64,000 bases of DNA from NCBI GenBank assembly GCA_900343135.1, contig OPYK01000002.1:20051-84050 (forward strand). Direction: 5' to 3'. The notes below the pieces were generated by a model that saw nothing but the letters and a program-made list of their open reading frames with translations, did not search any database and was not told the origin of the DNA. Source of the DNA: Atopobium massiliense (GTDB lineage: Bacteria; Actinomycetota; Coriobacteriia; Coriobacteriales; Atopobiaceae). Within the stretch, counting starts at the first letter, position 1. Every line of letters starts with the position of its first letter. Positions 7,807 to 16,573 of this stretch are shown piece by piece. The translations under genes were made by a program, and so were the position numbers.

Positions 7807-9912
7807 CTAATGGTTGGTGAGCACCGATATATCCGCAACGTTGGTAAATACGCTGCAGAAGAGATTCAGCAATCTCAAACGATTATTCCTAACCTTAGTA
7901 TCCTCGTCCATAACACGTATGTCGTCAAAAAATTCGTCAATCGGTAGGCGTAAGGCGGCAAGCGCAGAGGCAGCCACAACATAATCACGATTACTCAACG
8001 CTTTCTCCACATTATCCTGACCTTCAAGACATGCGTTGTAGAGCTTTTGTTCTGTTGGTGCCAGCATGTCTACCTCAACTGTAGTGCCAAGCGCGGCTTC
8101 GCGGATGTGGTCGGCACGTCCGTATGCAATGGCCAAATCCTCAAATACATCGGCTTGCTGTTGTTGCACCTGCTCCAAGGCGTGTGCACGCGCGAAAAAT
8201 TCCTGGGGGTCGATAATTGAAATAGCGCTAATTGCCATAACAACCTCAGGCGATATGTGCTCATCTTTTGCAAGAGAGCCAAGACGACCAAGGAAGAACT
8301 GCGAAATTTCGTGAATGGTGGCATCGGTATCGCAGCTTGTACCCTGCTTGTCATAACGTGCAAGCGAGGATGTAATAAGCGACAACAGCGAGATACGCGG
8401 CAACTCTTTGAGAATTGCAATGCACCCAAGGGCGCTTCTACGCAGCGCAAACGGGTCGGAAGAACCTGTTGGAGGCTGGTTTATGGCAAACATACCGCAA
8501 ATAGTGTCGAGCTTATCGGCAAGACTTACCACTTTACCGCAGGTAGACTGTGCAACGCTATCGCCTGAGAACCGCGGGTGATAGTGCTCTTTTATAGCAG
8601 CTACAACATCGGGGTCTTCCCCGCAGGCTTCGGCAAAATATGCACCCATAACACCCTGCTGCGACGTAAACTCAACAACCGTTTGGGTTACAAGGTCGGC
8701 TTTAGCAAGGTATGCTGCACGTGCACAATGCTCTGTAAGCGCAGCATCAAAGTTACATGCCTCTGCAATTGTCTGTGCTAAATCACGCATACGAACAGCC
8801 TTTTGAAAAACGCTGCCCAGTTTTTCTTGGAACGTAACACGTTTCAAAAGTGGCACATAACTCTCAAGTGGAGCTTTAAGGTCTTCGGTGTAGAAGAACT
8901 GAGCATCGGAAAGACGCGCACGTACAACGCGCTCATTACCATCAATAACGTGAGTATCCATCTCAGGTTTAGCGTTAGACACGATAACAAAGAAGCAGGT
9001 TAACGCCCCATCTGCATCGTAAATGGGAAAATAGCGCTGGTTTGTGAGCATCGACTCACAAATAATTTCGTGCGGAATTGCCAAAAATCGATGGTCAAAT
9101 TCTCCAATTACCACATGCGGCCATTCGGTAAGGTTAACTACCTCATCAAAGGTGCCGCGCGGCATATCAACATGCATACCAGGATGTGCTTTTTCATACG
9201 CCGCAACATCATCTAAAATGCGCTGGCGACGGGCGTCTTCAAGCATCACATGCGCATCATGAAGAACATCAAGATACGCACTGGCAGAAGGCACAACATG
9301 TTTGCCGGGTGCCAAAACGCGATGTCCAAGCGTGTAGTTTGAGCTTGTTACATCGGCAAATGTGCACGGTATAACGTCGTCGTTAAGAAGCGCACATATC
9401 CAGCGCACCGGACGCACAAACGATTCGGTAGTTGCGCCCCAGCGCTGCGAACGGTAATTTGGCCACTCAAGCTTTGTTATGCAATTAGTTATAATATCGC
9501 CGAGCAAATCGTGCGCACGAAGTGAGGGTGTAAAGATGTCGCGCCATATGTATTCTTTACCGTCTTTGTCCTGTTTTTTGCTGAGCTGCTCTGGCGTGGC
9601 TCCTGCTTTACGTGCAAAGCCAAGACCCGCTTTTGTAAGGTTTCCTTGAGCATCATATGCAATAGAAACCGCAGGTCCGCGTTTTGTGGTGTGCTTCTCT
9701 TGGGTGGCAGCAGCAAGACCGTGCACCAATACAACAAGGCGGCGCGGTGAGTTATGCGCTTCAAGTGAATCATAAGCCAAGCCACACGCCTTAAGCTCGC
9801 GCTCCATTATTTGTGCAAGCTGTTTTGTTGCACAAATAAGCGGAGCTGAAGGCATTTCTTCGGCACCAATTTCAAGTACAAATTCACACCGTGTATCACT
9901 TTGTGTGCTCAT
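7807..9912 (-). CDS. glyS: Glycyl-tRNA synthetase beta subunit
   Basis: A 701-aa tRNA-binding subunit of the bacterial alpha2-beta2 glycyl-tRNA synthetase. Recognisable are the N-terminal EIGAEEMPSAPL, the SPRRLVVLV segment, KRGPAV, the GNERVVRARLSDAQFFY region, HD-like stretches including the HYHPRFSGD segment, and the C-terminal DALR-type anticodon-binding end (FFDDIRVMDED). Length matches the family. It follows glyQ by 136 nt and precedes the PSRP fragment by 72 nt; all three are probably one operon. Confidence 0.96.
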   Translation of the reverse strand: MSTQSDTRCEFVLEIGAEEMPSAPLICATKQLAQIMERELKACGLAYDSLEAHNSPRRLVVLVHGLAAATQEKHTTKRGPAVSIAYDAQGNLTKAGLGFARKAGATPEQLSKKQDKDGKEYIWRDIFTPSLRAHDLLGDIITNCITKLEWPNYRSQRWGATTESFVRPVRWICALLNDDVIPCTFADVTSSNYTLGHRVLAPGKHVVPSASAYLDVLHDAHVMLEDARRQRILDDVAAYEKAHPGMHVDMPRGTFDEVVNLTEWPHVVIGEFDHRFLAIPHEIICESMLTNQRYFPIYDADGALTCFFVIVSNAKPEMDTHVIDGNERVVRARLSDAQFFYTEDLKAPLESYVPLLKRVTFQEKLGSVFQKAVRMRDLAQTIAEACNFDAALTEHCARAAYLAKADLVTQTVVEFTSQQGVMGAYFAEACGEDPDVVAAIKEHYHPRFSGDSVAQSTCGKVVSLADKLDTICGMFAINQPPTGSSDPFALRRSALGCIAILKELPRISLLSLITSSLARYDKQGTSCDTDATIHEISQFFLGRLGSLAKDEHISPEVVMAISAISIIDPQEFFARAHALEQVQQQQADVFEDLAIAYGRADHIREAALGTTVEVDMLAPTEQKLYNACLEGQDNVEKALSNRDYVVAASALAALRLPIDEFFDDIRVMDEDTKVRNNRLRLLNLFCSVFTNVADISVLTNH

Positions 9913-10048
9913 ATCTATCTCCTTGAATACGCAGGTTTGATATACCAGCGAGCTTGAGGGTTATCGTAAAGGGTTCCTTGAGGATGGTTTGCCCTGCTTG
10001 AGGGTTACGTGAAGATTTACACAACGCGTCCGTAACGCGCAGCACATT

Positions 10049-10975
10049 CTAAGCGTTATGTTCAACCTCACCATGAGCCTGAGCCTCACGCTCACGCTGT
10101 GTTGGAGTTGCCACATAAGCCTCGCAGCACAATTTTGCCAGCGTACGCACACGCAAAATGTAGTTTGCGCGCTCGGTTGCCGAAATTGCACCACGCGAAT
10201 CGAGCAAGTTAAAAGCATGCGAGCACTTCATAACACAATCGTAGGCAACAAGCGGCACATGATGCTCAAGACAGGCATGACATTCGCGCTCGTAGTCGTC
10301 AAATTTTTGGCGCATCATATCAATATTGGCAAGCTCAAAGTTATAGGTAGAAAATTCAAACTCATTTTCGTGATACACATCGCCGTAGGTAACAGGCTCG
10401 CCCGATGGCAAGTAGCTCCACACAAGGTCGAACACAGAATCCTTACCCTGCGCGTACATAGCAATACGCTCAAGGCCATAGGTAATTTCCACAGGTACAG
10501 GATTAACCTCAAGACCACCTACCTGCTGAAAGTAGGTAAACTGCGTAACTTCCATGCCGTTGAGCCACACTTCCCAACCAAGACCCCACGCGCCGAGCGT
10601 TGGGCTTTCCCAGTCGTCTTCAACAAAACGTACGTCGTGCTCTTCAGGATTAAGGCCGATAGCTGTAAGCGAATTGAGATAAAGCTCCTGCGCATTATGC
10701 GGCGAAGGCTTAATGAGCACCTGAAACTGATAATAATGCTGTAAGCGGTTGGGGTTTGTACCATAGCGTCCATCAGCAGGACGACGGCAAGGCTGCGCGT
10801 AACACGCGCTCCAGGGCTTAGAGCCAAGCGAGCGCAGCAGCGTTGCCGGGTGAAATGTACCCGCACCTACTTCTGAGTCGTACGGCTGCATAATGGTGCA
10901 TCCTTGCTTTGCCCAGTAGCTTTGCAGCGTAAGAATCATGTCCTGAAACGTAAGCGGCGTATGTTCTGTGTTCAT
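10049..10975 (-). CDS. glyQ: Glycyl-tRNA synthetase alpha subunit
   Basis: A 308-aa catalytic subunit activating glycine and charging tRNA-Gly. The class II core is intact: [14 protein letters not shown] at the start, [27 protein letters not shown] here as [27 protein letters not shown], and [14 protein letters not shown]. The start at 10975 has AGGAG 8 nt upstream and gives the normal length; the open frame runs further upstream but shows no homology-like sequence. The 115-nt gap to lepB shows no T-box (no AGGGTGGNACCGCG-like core). Confidence 0.96.
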   Translation of the reverse strand: MNTEHTPLTFQDMILTLQSYWAKQGCTIMQPYDSEVGAGTFHPATLLRSLGSKPWSACYAQPCRRPADGRYGTNPNRLQHYYQFQVLIKPSPHNAQELYLNSLTAIGLNPEEHDVRFVEDDWESPTLGAWGLGWEVWLNGMEVTQFTYFQQVGGLEVNPVPVEITYGLERIAMYAQGKDSVFDLVWSYLPSGEPVTYGDVYHENEFEFSTYNFELANIDMMRQKFDDYERECHACLEHHVPLVAYDCVMKCSHAFNLLDSRGAISATERANYILRVRTLAKLCCEAYVATPTQREREAQAHGEVEHNA

Positions 10976-11090
10976 GAAGAAAGCTCCTATCATGTTGGAA
11001 TAGTGCCTGGTAAATTGGGTCTGATAAAGCCACCAAACAAACGAAAAACGCTGTGGTAGTAGTTTGGCGCCCGCCTGGTGGTAGTGCGAA

Positions 11091-11690
11091 TTAGAGCGTC
11101 TTCCACGATGCAGGCGGCCAAATAGTCCACACCGCATGCGAGCTCACTTGGCTAATGGGCACAGCGCCAAAATAACGCGAATCGAGCGAATTGGTGCGGT
11201 TATCACCCATTACCCACAGCTGTCCTTTGGGAACAACAAAAGGATAGCTAATTCTACCATTGGGTCCTATGCCCTGGTTTTCAATAGGCTCAGAAGGTTT
11301 GCCGGATGTATAGGGCTCCTGAAGTTCTTTGCCATCAACAACAACCTTGCCGTCTCGCAAGTCTACTGTTTGGCCTTCGGTTGCAATAACGCGTTTAAGC
11401 AGCGTATGACCGGTACCGCTGGGGTCGTTAAAGGTAATAACATCACCTTTTTGAGGTGTGCGAAAATGATAAGAAATCTTTTCGCCCAAAAGACGATCTT
11501 GCTCGTGCACCGTTTGCAACATGGAGCCCGACGGCACAAGATATACCTCGCCCACAAACGTACGAATAAGAACAACAGCAATAACAGTGCAAATGATGGT
11601 AATAATCCAGTCTTTAACACCAAGACGGCTCTCGCGGTCGAGCTCATCGAGGGTTTGCACATGATTGTTATGTGAGCCAAACAATTTCAT
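11091..11690 (-). CDS. lepB: Signal peptidase I
   Basis: A 199-aa membrane protease removing signal peptides from exported proteins. One N-terminal membrane segment (about 27-46) precedes the extracytoplasmic Ser/Lys catalytic domain: Ser56 in PSGSM and Lys99 in LLKRVIA, with the GDNR-type motif [16 protein letters not shown] near the end. Slightly unusual is PSGSMLQTV where PSGSMxPT is common. It sits 20 nt after trmD, in the rpsP-khpA-rimM-trmD-lepB order common in Gram-positives. Confidence 0.93.
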   Translation of the reverse strand: MKLFGSHNNHVQTLDELDRESRLGVKDWIITIICTVIAVVLIRTFVGEVYLVPSGSMLQTVHEQDRLLGEKISYHFRTPQKGDVITFNDPSGTGHTLLKRVIATEGQTVDLRDGKVVVDGKELQEPYTSGKPSEPIENQGIGPNGRISYPFVVPKGQLWVMGDNRTNSLDSRYFGAVPISQVSSHAVWTIWPPASWKTL

Positions 11691-11709
11691 AAAAACCCGC
11701 TTTTACTCG

Positions 11710-12456
11710 TTAGGACAAATCTTCGCTAGAAACAATAGTCTGTGCAAAATCATACTCTTGTTTTGTGATGTGTGCTGTGGCAAGTAAATCAGGACGCCAC
11801 TGCGCCGTTCGCTCAAGGGCATTGAGCCTGCGCCAGCGCGCAATCTCTTGATGGTTGCCGCTCAGCAAAACCGCAGGTACCTGCATATCTCGATACGTTT
11901 GCGGGCGCGTATACTGGGCATACTCCAAAAGCCCCGTATCCGAAAACGATTCATCCTGTGAACTCATCTCGTCGCCCAATGCACCAGGTAAAAGACGTAC
12001 AATACTATCCATCACAACCATGCAGGGCAACTCAGCTCCCGTTAAAATAAAATCGCCAAGTGAAAGCACATCATCTGCCCGCGAATATACCCGCTCATCT
12101 ACGCCTTCGTAGTGCGCACATGCAAACACAATGCGCTCTTTTGTTGCAAGATCTTCAGCGATACGCTGAGTAAATTTTTTTCCACAGGGAGAAAACATCA
12201 CAATATGGCAATTGCGCTCATCAATGGCGCGCATGGCATCAAACGCTTCAAAAAACGGCGCAGGCTTCATGAGCATGCCCTGACCGCCGCCAAACGGCGC
12301 ATCATCAACACTGTGGTGCGCATCATGCGTCCAGGTACGCAAGTTGTGACAATGCAGCTCAAAGAGGTGTTTTGCAGCCGCACGTCCGGGAATTGACGCG
12401 CTCATGTATGAGTCAAACAGCTCAGGAAAAATGGAAAGCACATCAAAGCGTATCAT
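11710..12456 (-). CDS. trmD: tRNA (guanine37-N1)-methyltransferase
   Basis: A 248-aa SPOUT-class enzyme methylating G37 of tRNAs to keep the reading frame. It opens with MIRFDVLSIFPELFD and shows the family's HSVDDAPFGGGQGMLMKP, VMFSPCGKKFTQ, CAHYEGVDERV and SLGDFILTGAELP segments that form the trefoil knot. The start at 12456 has AAAGGA 5 nt upstream and overlaps the end of rimM by 14 nt, implying translational coupling. Confidence 0.96.
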   Translation of the reverse strand: MIRFDVLSIFPELFDSYMSASIPGRAAAKHLFELHCHNLRTWTHDAHHSVDDAPFGGGQGMLMKPAPFFEAFDAMRAIDERNCHIVMFSPCGKKFTQRIAEDLATKERIVFACAHYEGVDERVYSRADDVLSLGDFILTGAELPCMVVMDSIVRLLPGALGDEMSSQDESFSDTGLLEYAQYTRPQTYRDMQVPAVLLSGNHQEIARWRRLNALERTAQWRPDLLATAHITKQEYDFAQTIVSSEDLS

Positions 12457-13087
12457 GACTGTCCTTTTGCGCGCCGTGTGCGCGTTGTGGCGCATCAGTG
12501 CCCGTGCTTAATGTAAGTAAGCTTTTGGGTATGTGAACATAGAGGATATCGCCCATGCGCGAATCCATATCAACAAAGGTGTCGTGCACAGGAATAAGCA
12601 CGTCACCATACCTACCGCTCACAACCCAGGTGTCTTGAGCGCTGCTCGAAAGAATTTCGGTAAGCGTGCCCAAGCTACCAAATGTGCGATCGACAACTTC
12701 TTTATGCAAAAGCTGCGCTGGAATAGATGCCAACACACAAGGATTAATGTGCGACGTCTCAATAAAAAGAAAACGTCCCTGCAGCTTAGTTGCATCAGAA
12801 ATGCTGGTAATGCCTTCAAACGCAACGATTGCCGATGCTGGCGCAGAAATTGCAGAATGTGCGTCACATGACGCGGCGTGGATTGCGGGCGCTGCAGAAG
12901 AAGAGCGACGCGTAACATGCGCCACACGCAAGCTACGCGGAAGCGAAATTTCGGGCGGCGCTACAAAAAGCACATCGCCCGTTTGTATAAGAAAAGGAAA
13001 GCCCTGGTAAGACTCAACCACGACTTCCCCTTTATTTGCATGAATGCCTTGTACGCGGGCTATTGCTTTATACGTTGGGCGTTTCAA
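12443..13087 (-). CDS. rimM: Ribosome maturation factor RimM
   Basis: A 214-aa 16S rRNA processing factor that binds ribosomal protein S19. The N-terminal beta-barrel begins YKAIARVQGIHANKGEVVV, and the FEGITSISDATKLQGRFLFI stretch and the C-terminal PRC-barrel part (TEILSSSAQDTWVV, VLIPVHDTFV) match. About 25 Ala/Ser-rich residues (around 60-90) are inserted between the halves and make it longer than the usual about 170 aa. It appears to start at TTG (13087), directly after the KH-protein stop. Confidence 0.88.
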   Translation of the reverse strand: MKRPTYKAIARVQGIHANKGEVVVESYQGFPFLIQTGDVLFVAPPEISLPRSLRVAHVTRRSSSAAPAIHAASCDAHSAISAPASAIVAFEGITSISDATKLQGRFLFIETSHINPCVLASIPAQLLHKEVVDRTFGSLGTLTEILSSSAQDTWVVSGRYGDVLIPVHDTFVDMDSRMGDILYVHIPKSLLTLSTGTDAPQRAHGAQKDSHDTL

Positions 13088-13089
13088 TG

Positions 13090-13557
13090 CTACCCCAATA
13101 CCTCAACCTCTACGGCTGTGTTAACACGAGAACCAAGCGCGCGAGCAAGTGTACGAATAGCCTTAATGGTGCGCCCTTTGCGTCCAATAATGCGACCAGC
13201 GTCGTCGGCAGCACACGAAATTTCGATAAGCGCACCGCCGTGCGAATCGGTTACATCAAGTGCAACAGCGTCTTTATCGGTAACAAGACCACAAACGATG
13301 TACTCAACCAAATCGGCAACACGGTCGCTTGCAAGCTCGCCATCCTGAAGCTGGAGCGTTGTATGACCAGAACTTGCACCAGCAGGCTGCGCCATATCAG
13401 AACCATTGGCATCGATGGCGACATCTGCACTGCCAGCGTTACTCATTTCAGCAGCTACAACAGCTTCGGTGTTCTCGCTTTGCACGGCTTGTGCGCCCAG
13501 CTTATCATCTACCGAATAGCTAGGCTGCGACTCGTATGTGTTTGTTTGAGCATCCAT
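13090..13557 (-). CDS. KhpA-like KH-domain RNA-binding protein with N-terminal extension
   Basis: A 155-aa protein whose last about 75 residues are the single KH domain found between rpsP and rimM in many bacteria (YlqC/KhpA), with the GxxG loop in IIGRKGRTIKAIRTLA. KhpA with KhpB binds many RNAs and affects cell length and division in Firmicutes. Here about 80 Ala/Ser/Asn/Asp-rich residues precede it; the family is normally 75-80 aa. The ATG at 13557 has GAGGA just upstream; a GTG at 13590 is an alternative giving 11 more residues. Confidence 0.85.
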   Translation of the reverse strand: MDAQTNTYESQPSYSVDDKLGAQAVQSENTEAVVAAEMSNAGSADVAIDANGSDMAQPAGASSGHTTLQLQDGELASDRVADLVEYIVCGLVTDKDAVALDVTDSHGGALIEISCAADDAGRIIGRKGRTIKAIRTLARALGSRVNTAVEVEVLG

Positions 13558-13593
13558 AGGATCCTCAGCAGAAAACGTGGTATCCAACACTGG

Positions 13594-13950
13594 CTACTCC
13601 GCCGACTCTTCAGCAGCGGCTTCTGCGGCCTCAGCAGCTTCTTGCGCAGCTTTACGTGCTTTTTCTTCTGCCTTCTTGGAAAGTTTTACTTTCTTTTCGG
13701 GAGCAGCAGCACCACTACGAACAATGTCGATAAGGTGGCCTACAGCTGATGAAGGCTGTGCGCCCTTAGCGAGCCACTCGTCTACCTTTTCGAGGTTAAT
13801 TTCGATGGTTTTAGGTGAAGTAAGAGGGTTGTAAGCACCGATTTGCTCGATATAACGTCCGTCGCGAGGCATACGACTATCAGCGATTACGATACGGTAA
13901 TACGGACGTTTTTTTGCACCATGACGGGCAAGACGAATTTTTACAGCCAA
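13594..13950 (-). CDS. rpsP: 30S ribosomal protein S16
   Basis: A 118-aa small-subunit ribosomal protein. The conserved start [20 protein letters not shown] and the [12 protein letters not shown] segment are clear. The tail beyond about 85 is a Lys/Glu/Ala-rich extension. The initiation codon is TTG (13948-13950), with AAAGGAG 7 nt upstream, which is rare for a ribosomal protein. First gene of the rpsP-khpA-rimM-trmD-lepB unit, driven by a good promoter at 14043-14071. Confidence 0.96.
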   Translation of the reverse strand: MAVKIRLARHGAKKRPYYRIVIADSRMPRDGRYIEQIGAYNPLTSPKTIEINLEKVDEWLAKGAQPSSAVGHLIDIVRSGAAAPEKKVKLSKKAEEKARKAAQEAAEAAEAAAEESAE

Positions 13951-14042
13951 AGTAGAACTCCTTTAAAACGCGCGACGCGATGGATACGAAGAAAAGTGCG
14001 CCGCATTGCCACTCAAGCAATTGTTAACTATACGACATATTG

Positions 14043-14071
14043 AGTATAATACCTCGTGATATTTTTGTGAA
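14043..14071 (-). promoter_or_regulatory. Promoter of the rpsP operon
   Basis: -35 TTCACA (14066-14071), 17-bp spacer, -10 TATACT (14043-14048), each one mismatch from consensus. About 90 nt of leader precede rpsP. With the site below it fills most of the 324-bp divergent gap 13951-14274. Confidence 0.7.
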
Positions 14072-14190
14072 CCTTTTTTGTTTTCCTTAGGAGATTGCAT
14101 GTATTACGCACGCCTTTAAGGGCAATTTAAGGCTCATGAGTACACTTAGTATAGTTTACTTCGAATTTGACCGAATTCTGTTCAAAAACG

Positions 14191-14221
14191 CTGTAACAAA
14201 ATTGTAAGAACATGCTATAAA
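14191..14221 (+). promoter_or_regulatory. Extended -10 promoter with 11-bp-spaced direct repeats upstream of the response regulator
   Basis: CTGTAAC (14191-14197) and TTGTAAG (14202-14208) are spaced 11 bp with A/T-rich linkers, as in PhoB/OmpR-family boxes. They end just before the extended -10 TGC-TATAAA (14213-14221), where an OmpR-class activator would bind. Autoregulation by the downstream regulator is inferred. Confidence 0.5.
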
Positions 14222-14274
14222 TTTACCTTACATGGGCACCATAAGTATATCTACGTAAACAGAAAGAGGTTGTT

Positions 14275-14946
14275 GTGAACATCATTGTTATTGAGGACGA
14301 AAAAAACCTTGCCGATGCTATCGTTCGTATTTTAAGTGATGCTCATTATCATGCAGAAGCCGTGTACGATGGAACAACAGGCCATCGTGCGCTTGCCAGC
14401 AATTTATATGATGCAGCTATTGTTGATAGAATGTTGCCTGGTAAAGACGGTGTTGATCTTATTCGCGAGCTTCGTCACAACAACAATTCGATGCCTGTTC
14501 TTATGCTAACTGCGCGCACATCTACAACTGATAAAGTTGAGGGGCTCGATGCAGGTGCAGACGACTACATGACAAAACCGTTTGAAGCCGATGAACTTCT
14601 AGCACGCTTGCGGGCGCTTACCCGCCGACAAGGCGATGTGATGCTCGACCAAGTATCATTCGCAGATTTTACGCTCGATCTTACAACACACGACCTAACC
14701 TGCAAAAATCACACCGTTCATCTGTCGGGTAAAGAGTTTGAAGTGCTAAAGATGCTCTTAAATTCGCCCTCACGCGTTGTATCCAAGCAAGACTTGCTTA
14801 CATATGTATGGGGAGTTACCAGCGCAACTAACGAAAACTCGGTTGAAGCGTATGTGTCGTTTTTACGCAAAAAACTTATGTACGTGCACTCGCGCGTACA
14901 AATTACCACTCTGCGCATGCTTGGCTATCGCCTCGAAGAGCTCTAA
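14275..14946 (+). CDS. OmpR/PhoB-family response regulator
   Basis: A 223-aa two-component regulator. The receiver domain carries the acidic pair IEDE (7-9), the phosphoacceptor Asp51 in AIVDRMLPGKDG, Thr in LTARTS and Lys in DDYMTKPF. The C-terminal winged helix (about 130-223) includes LSGKEFEVLKMLL and a YVSFLRKKL recognition-helix region. Start codon is GTG with AGAGG upstream. Its probable partner kinase lies 179 bp downstream. Closest overall type is CutR/MprA-like regulators, but the signal is not identifiable. Confidence 0.92.
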   Translation: MNIIVIEDEKNLADAIVRILSDAHYHAEAVYDGTTGHRALASNLYDAAIVDRMLPGKDGVDLIRELRHNNNSMPVLMLTARTSTTDKVEGLDAGADDYMTKPFEADELLARLRALTRRQGDVMLDQVSFADFTLDLTTHDLTCKNHTVHLSGKEFEVLKMLLNSPSRVVSKQDLLTYVWGVTSATNENSVEAYVSFLRKKLMYVHSRVQITTLRMLGYRLEEL

Positions 14947-15022
14947 CGCGCACAGCGCAAACAGAGCATGTACACGCACATAAAGGGTTATATAAGCTAG
15001 TACGTAAGCGCTTGAGCTATGC

Positions 15023-15051
15023 TACAAACCAGCGCAGCTAAGCGGTATAAT
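15023..15051 (+). promoter_or_regulatory. Possible promoter for the histidine kinase gene
   Basis: A perfect -10 TATAAT (15046-15051) with only a poor -35 (TACAAA, 15023-15028) 17 bp upstream, within the 179-bp gap after the regulator gene. Confidence 0.35.
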
Positions 15052-15125
15052 AACCATCGTCACTAACATTGCTTTGCAACTAGCCTTTGCAACCAGTTTT
15101 GCACCATACGTACAGATAGACGTCT

Positions 15126-16520
15126 ATGAAACAATTTAAACTCGTTATGCTCAAAGAGCTTCGATACAAAATCGTGCTCATTATCATCATCCTAGTAGAA
15201 AGTGTGCTCATTGCGCATACCTGCTTATCGATGTATCTTACCTATCAAAATCATGAGTCAACGGTACGAACGTACCTGCACACGATTATTGCTGATGAGC
15301 ACGTAGAATCCAGTGAATTTGGTATGGAGCCCCACCGTCACGACGATGTAACCGACATGAGCAACATGCTCTCAACCGTTGTTCCCAAAGACCTCAAAGA
15401 CGATCCTGATGAAAGCACCACGCCTGGCACGGACGGCACGGACGGCGCGGACGCTGCGGCAGATGCTGCTACGGTACATGCACCAGGTGATGCAACCGCA
15501 CAAGACAATCAAGCAGCGCCCGAGGATAACGCGCCAGCATCGGCTCACACACCCGCAAAAATCGGCAATGCGTCCCTCTTTGAAATTGTGAATGCCATCA
15601 ACAAAAGTGGTAAAACAGAAGGACACCTTGAAGAATATCATGTGTGGTTTTTGGCAAACGACACAAAGATTGCTCTTGTTGATACTTCTACCTTTGATTT
15701 TGCATTTACGCACAGCATCATTATGATTACCTGCATGATTGGCGGAACGCTTGCTGTTGTACTTACCTTATCGTGGATTTTAAGCGGCTGGATAATTCGC
15801 CCTATTGCCGATGCCATGCACCGTCAGCGCATGTTTCTCTCTGATGCGTCGCACGAGCTTAAAACACCCCTATCGGTTATTCTTGCCAACACCGATATTT
15901 TGCTCAAGCGCTCCGATTTGCAGGAAACCGAGAAAAAGTGGCTTACAAATACCGCCGATGAAGCGCTTCACATGAAGCATATGATTAACGATTTGCTTGA
16001 GCTAGCAAAAAGCGACGAAGCGGCTGCTGGTTCACCCAATATTTTGCATAAAACAACCGTGGATATGTCGAACATGGTGTCCACGATTGCACTTGAATAT
16101 GATGCCATTGCGTTTGATAGAGGATGTAGCATTGAAACCACAGTTGATGACGACATTCACGTGTACGCCGATTCAGAGCTTATCGGCCGTCTTGTGCATA
16201 TTTTTGTGGATAACGCCTGCAAATATGCACATCCCAACACGGTTATATACATTGGGCTTACCAGCACAGGAAAGCAAATGCAGCTTACGGTTACCAACAC
16301 GGCAGACGTTATAAGCACAGAAGAGCTTGCACACATTTTTGATAGATTTTACCGAAGCGACCGTGCGCGCAGCCGTGCCAATGGAACAGGCGGTTTTGGT
16401 TTGGGCTTAGCAATTGCAAAAAGCATCGTCGTTTCACATAAAGGCACTATATCTGCAACAAGCACAAAAGAACACGGCACAACGTTTACCGTGGTATTGC
16501 CACTCAGCGACCATGCATAA
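15126..16520 (+). CDS. Membrane sensor histidine kinase
   Basis: A 464-aa kinase paired with the preceding regulator. Membrane helix 1 is at about 14-37 and helix 2 at about 198-222, enclosing an extracytoplasmic sensor of about 160 residues that is unusually Asp/Ala/Thr-rich; residues about 99-108 come from a tandem 9-bp repeat (GTDGTDGAD). The cytoplasmic part has the H-box DASHELKTPLS (His about 242), N-box VDNACKYAH and G-box GFGLGLAIAKS. No clear ribosome site precedes the ATG. It ends 53 nt before the convergent recG end. Confidence 0.92.
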   Translation: MKQFKLVMLKELRYKIVLIIIILVESVLIAHTCLSMYLTYQNHESTVRTYLHTIIADEHVESSEFGMEPHRHDDVTDMSNMLSTVVPKDLKDDPDESTTPGTDGTDGADAAADAATVHAPGDATAQDNQAAPEDNAPASAHTPAKIGNASLFEIVNAINKSGKTEGHLEEYHVWFLANDTKIALVDTSTFDFAFTHSIIMITCMIGGTLAVVLTLSWILSGWIIRPIADAMHRQRMFLSDASHELKTPLSVILANTDILLKRSDLQETEKKWLTNTADEALHMKHMINDLLELAKSDEAAAGSPNILHKTTVDMSNMVSTIALEYDAIAFDRGCSIETTVDDDIHVYADSELIGRLVHIFVDNACKYAHPNTVIYIGLTSTGKQMQLTVTNTADVISTEELAHIFDRFYRSDRARSRANGTGGFGLGLAIAKSIVVSHKGTISATSTKEHGTTFTVVLPLSDHA

Positions 16521-16573
16521 TGCTCACAAGCGGTACACAACACGTGCAATGCATGCGTGCGGCGGCACTTGCA

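Noticed and set aside
10976-11090. T-box riboswitch before glyQ
   Set aside because: The 115-nt leader has a TGGTGGC stretch but no AGGGTGGNACCGCG-like antiterminator core or clear terminator alternative.
14947-15125. Small gene between the response regulator and kinase
   Set aside because: The short open frames there have no start signal or recognisable product.
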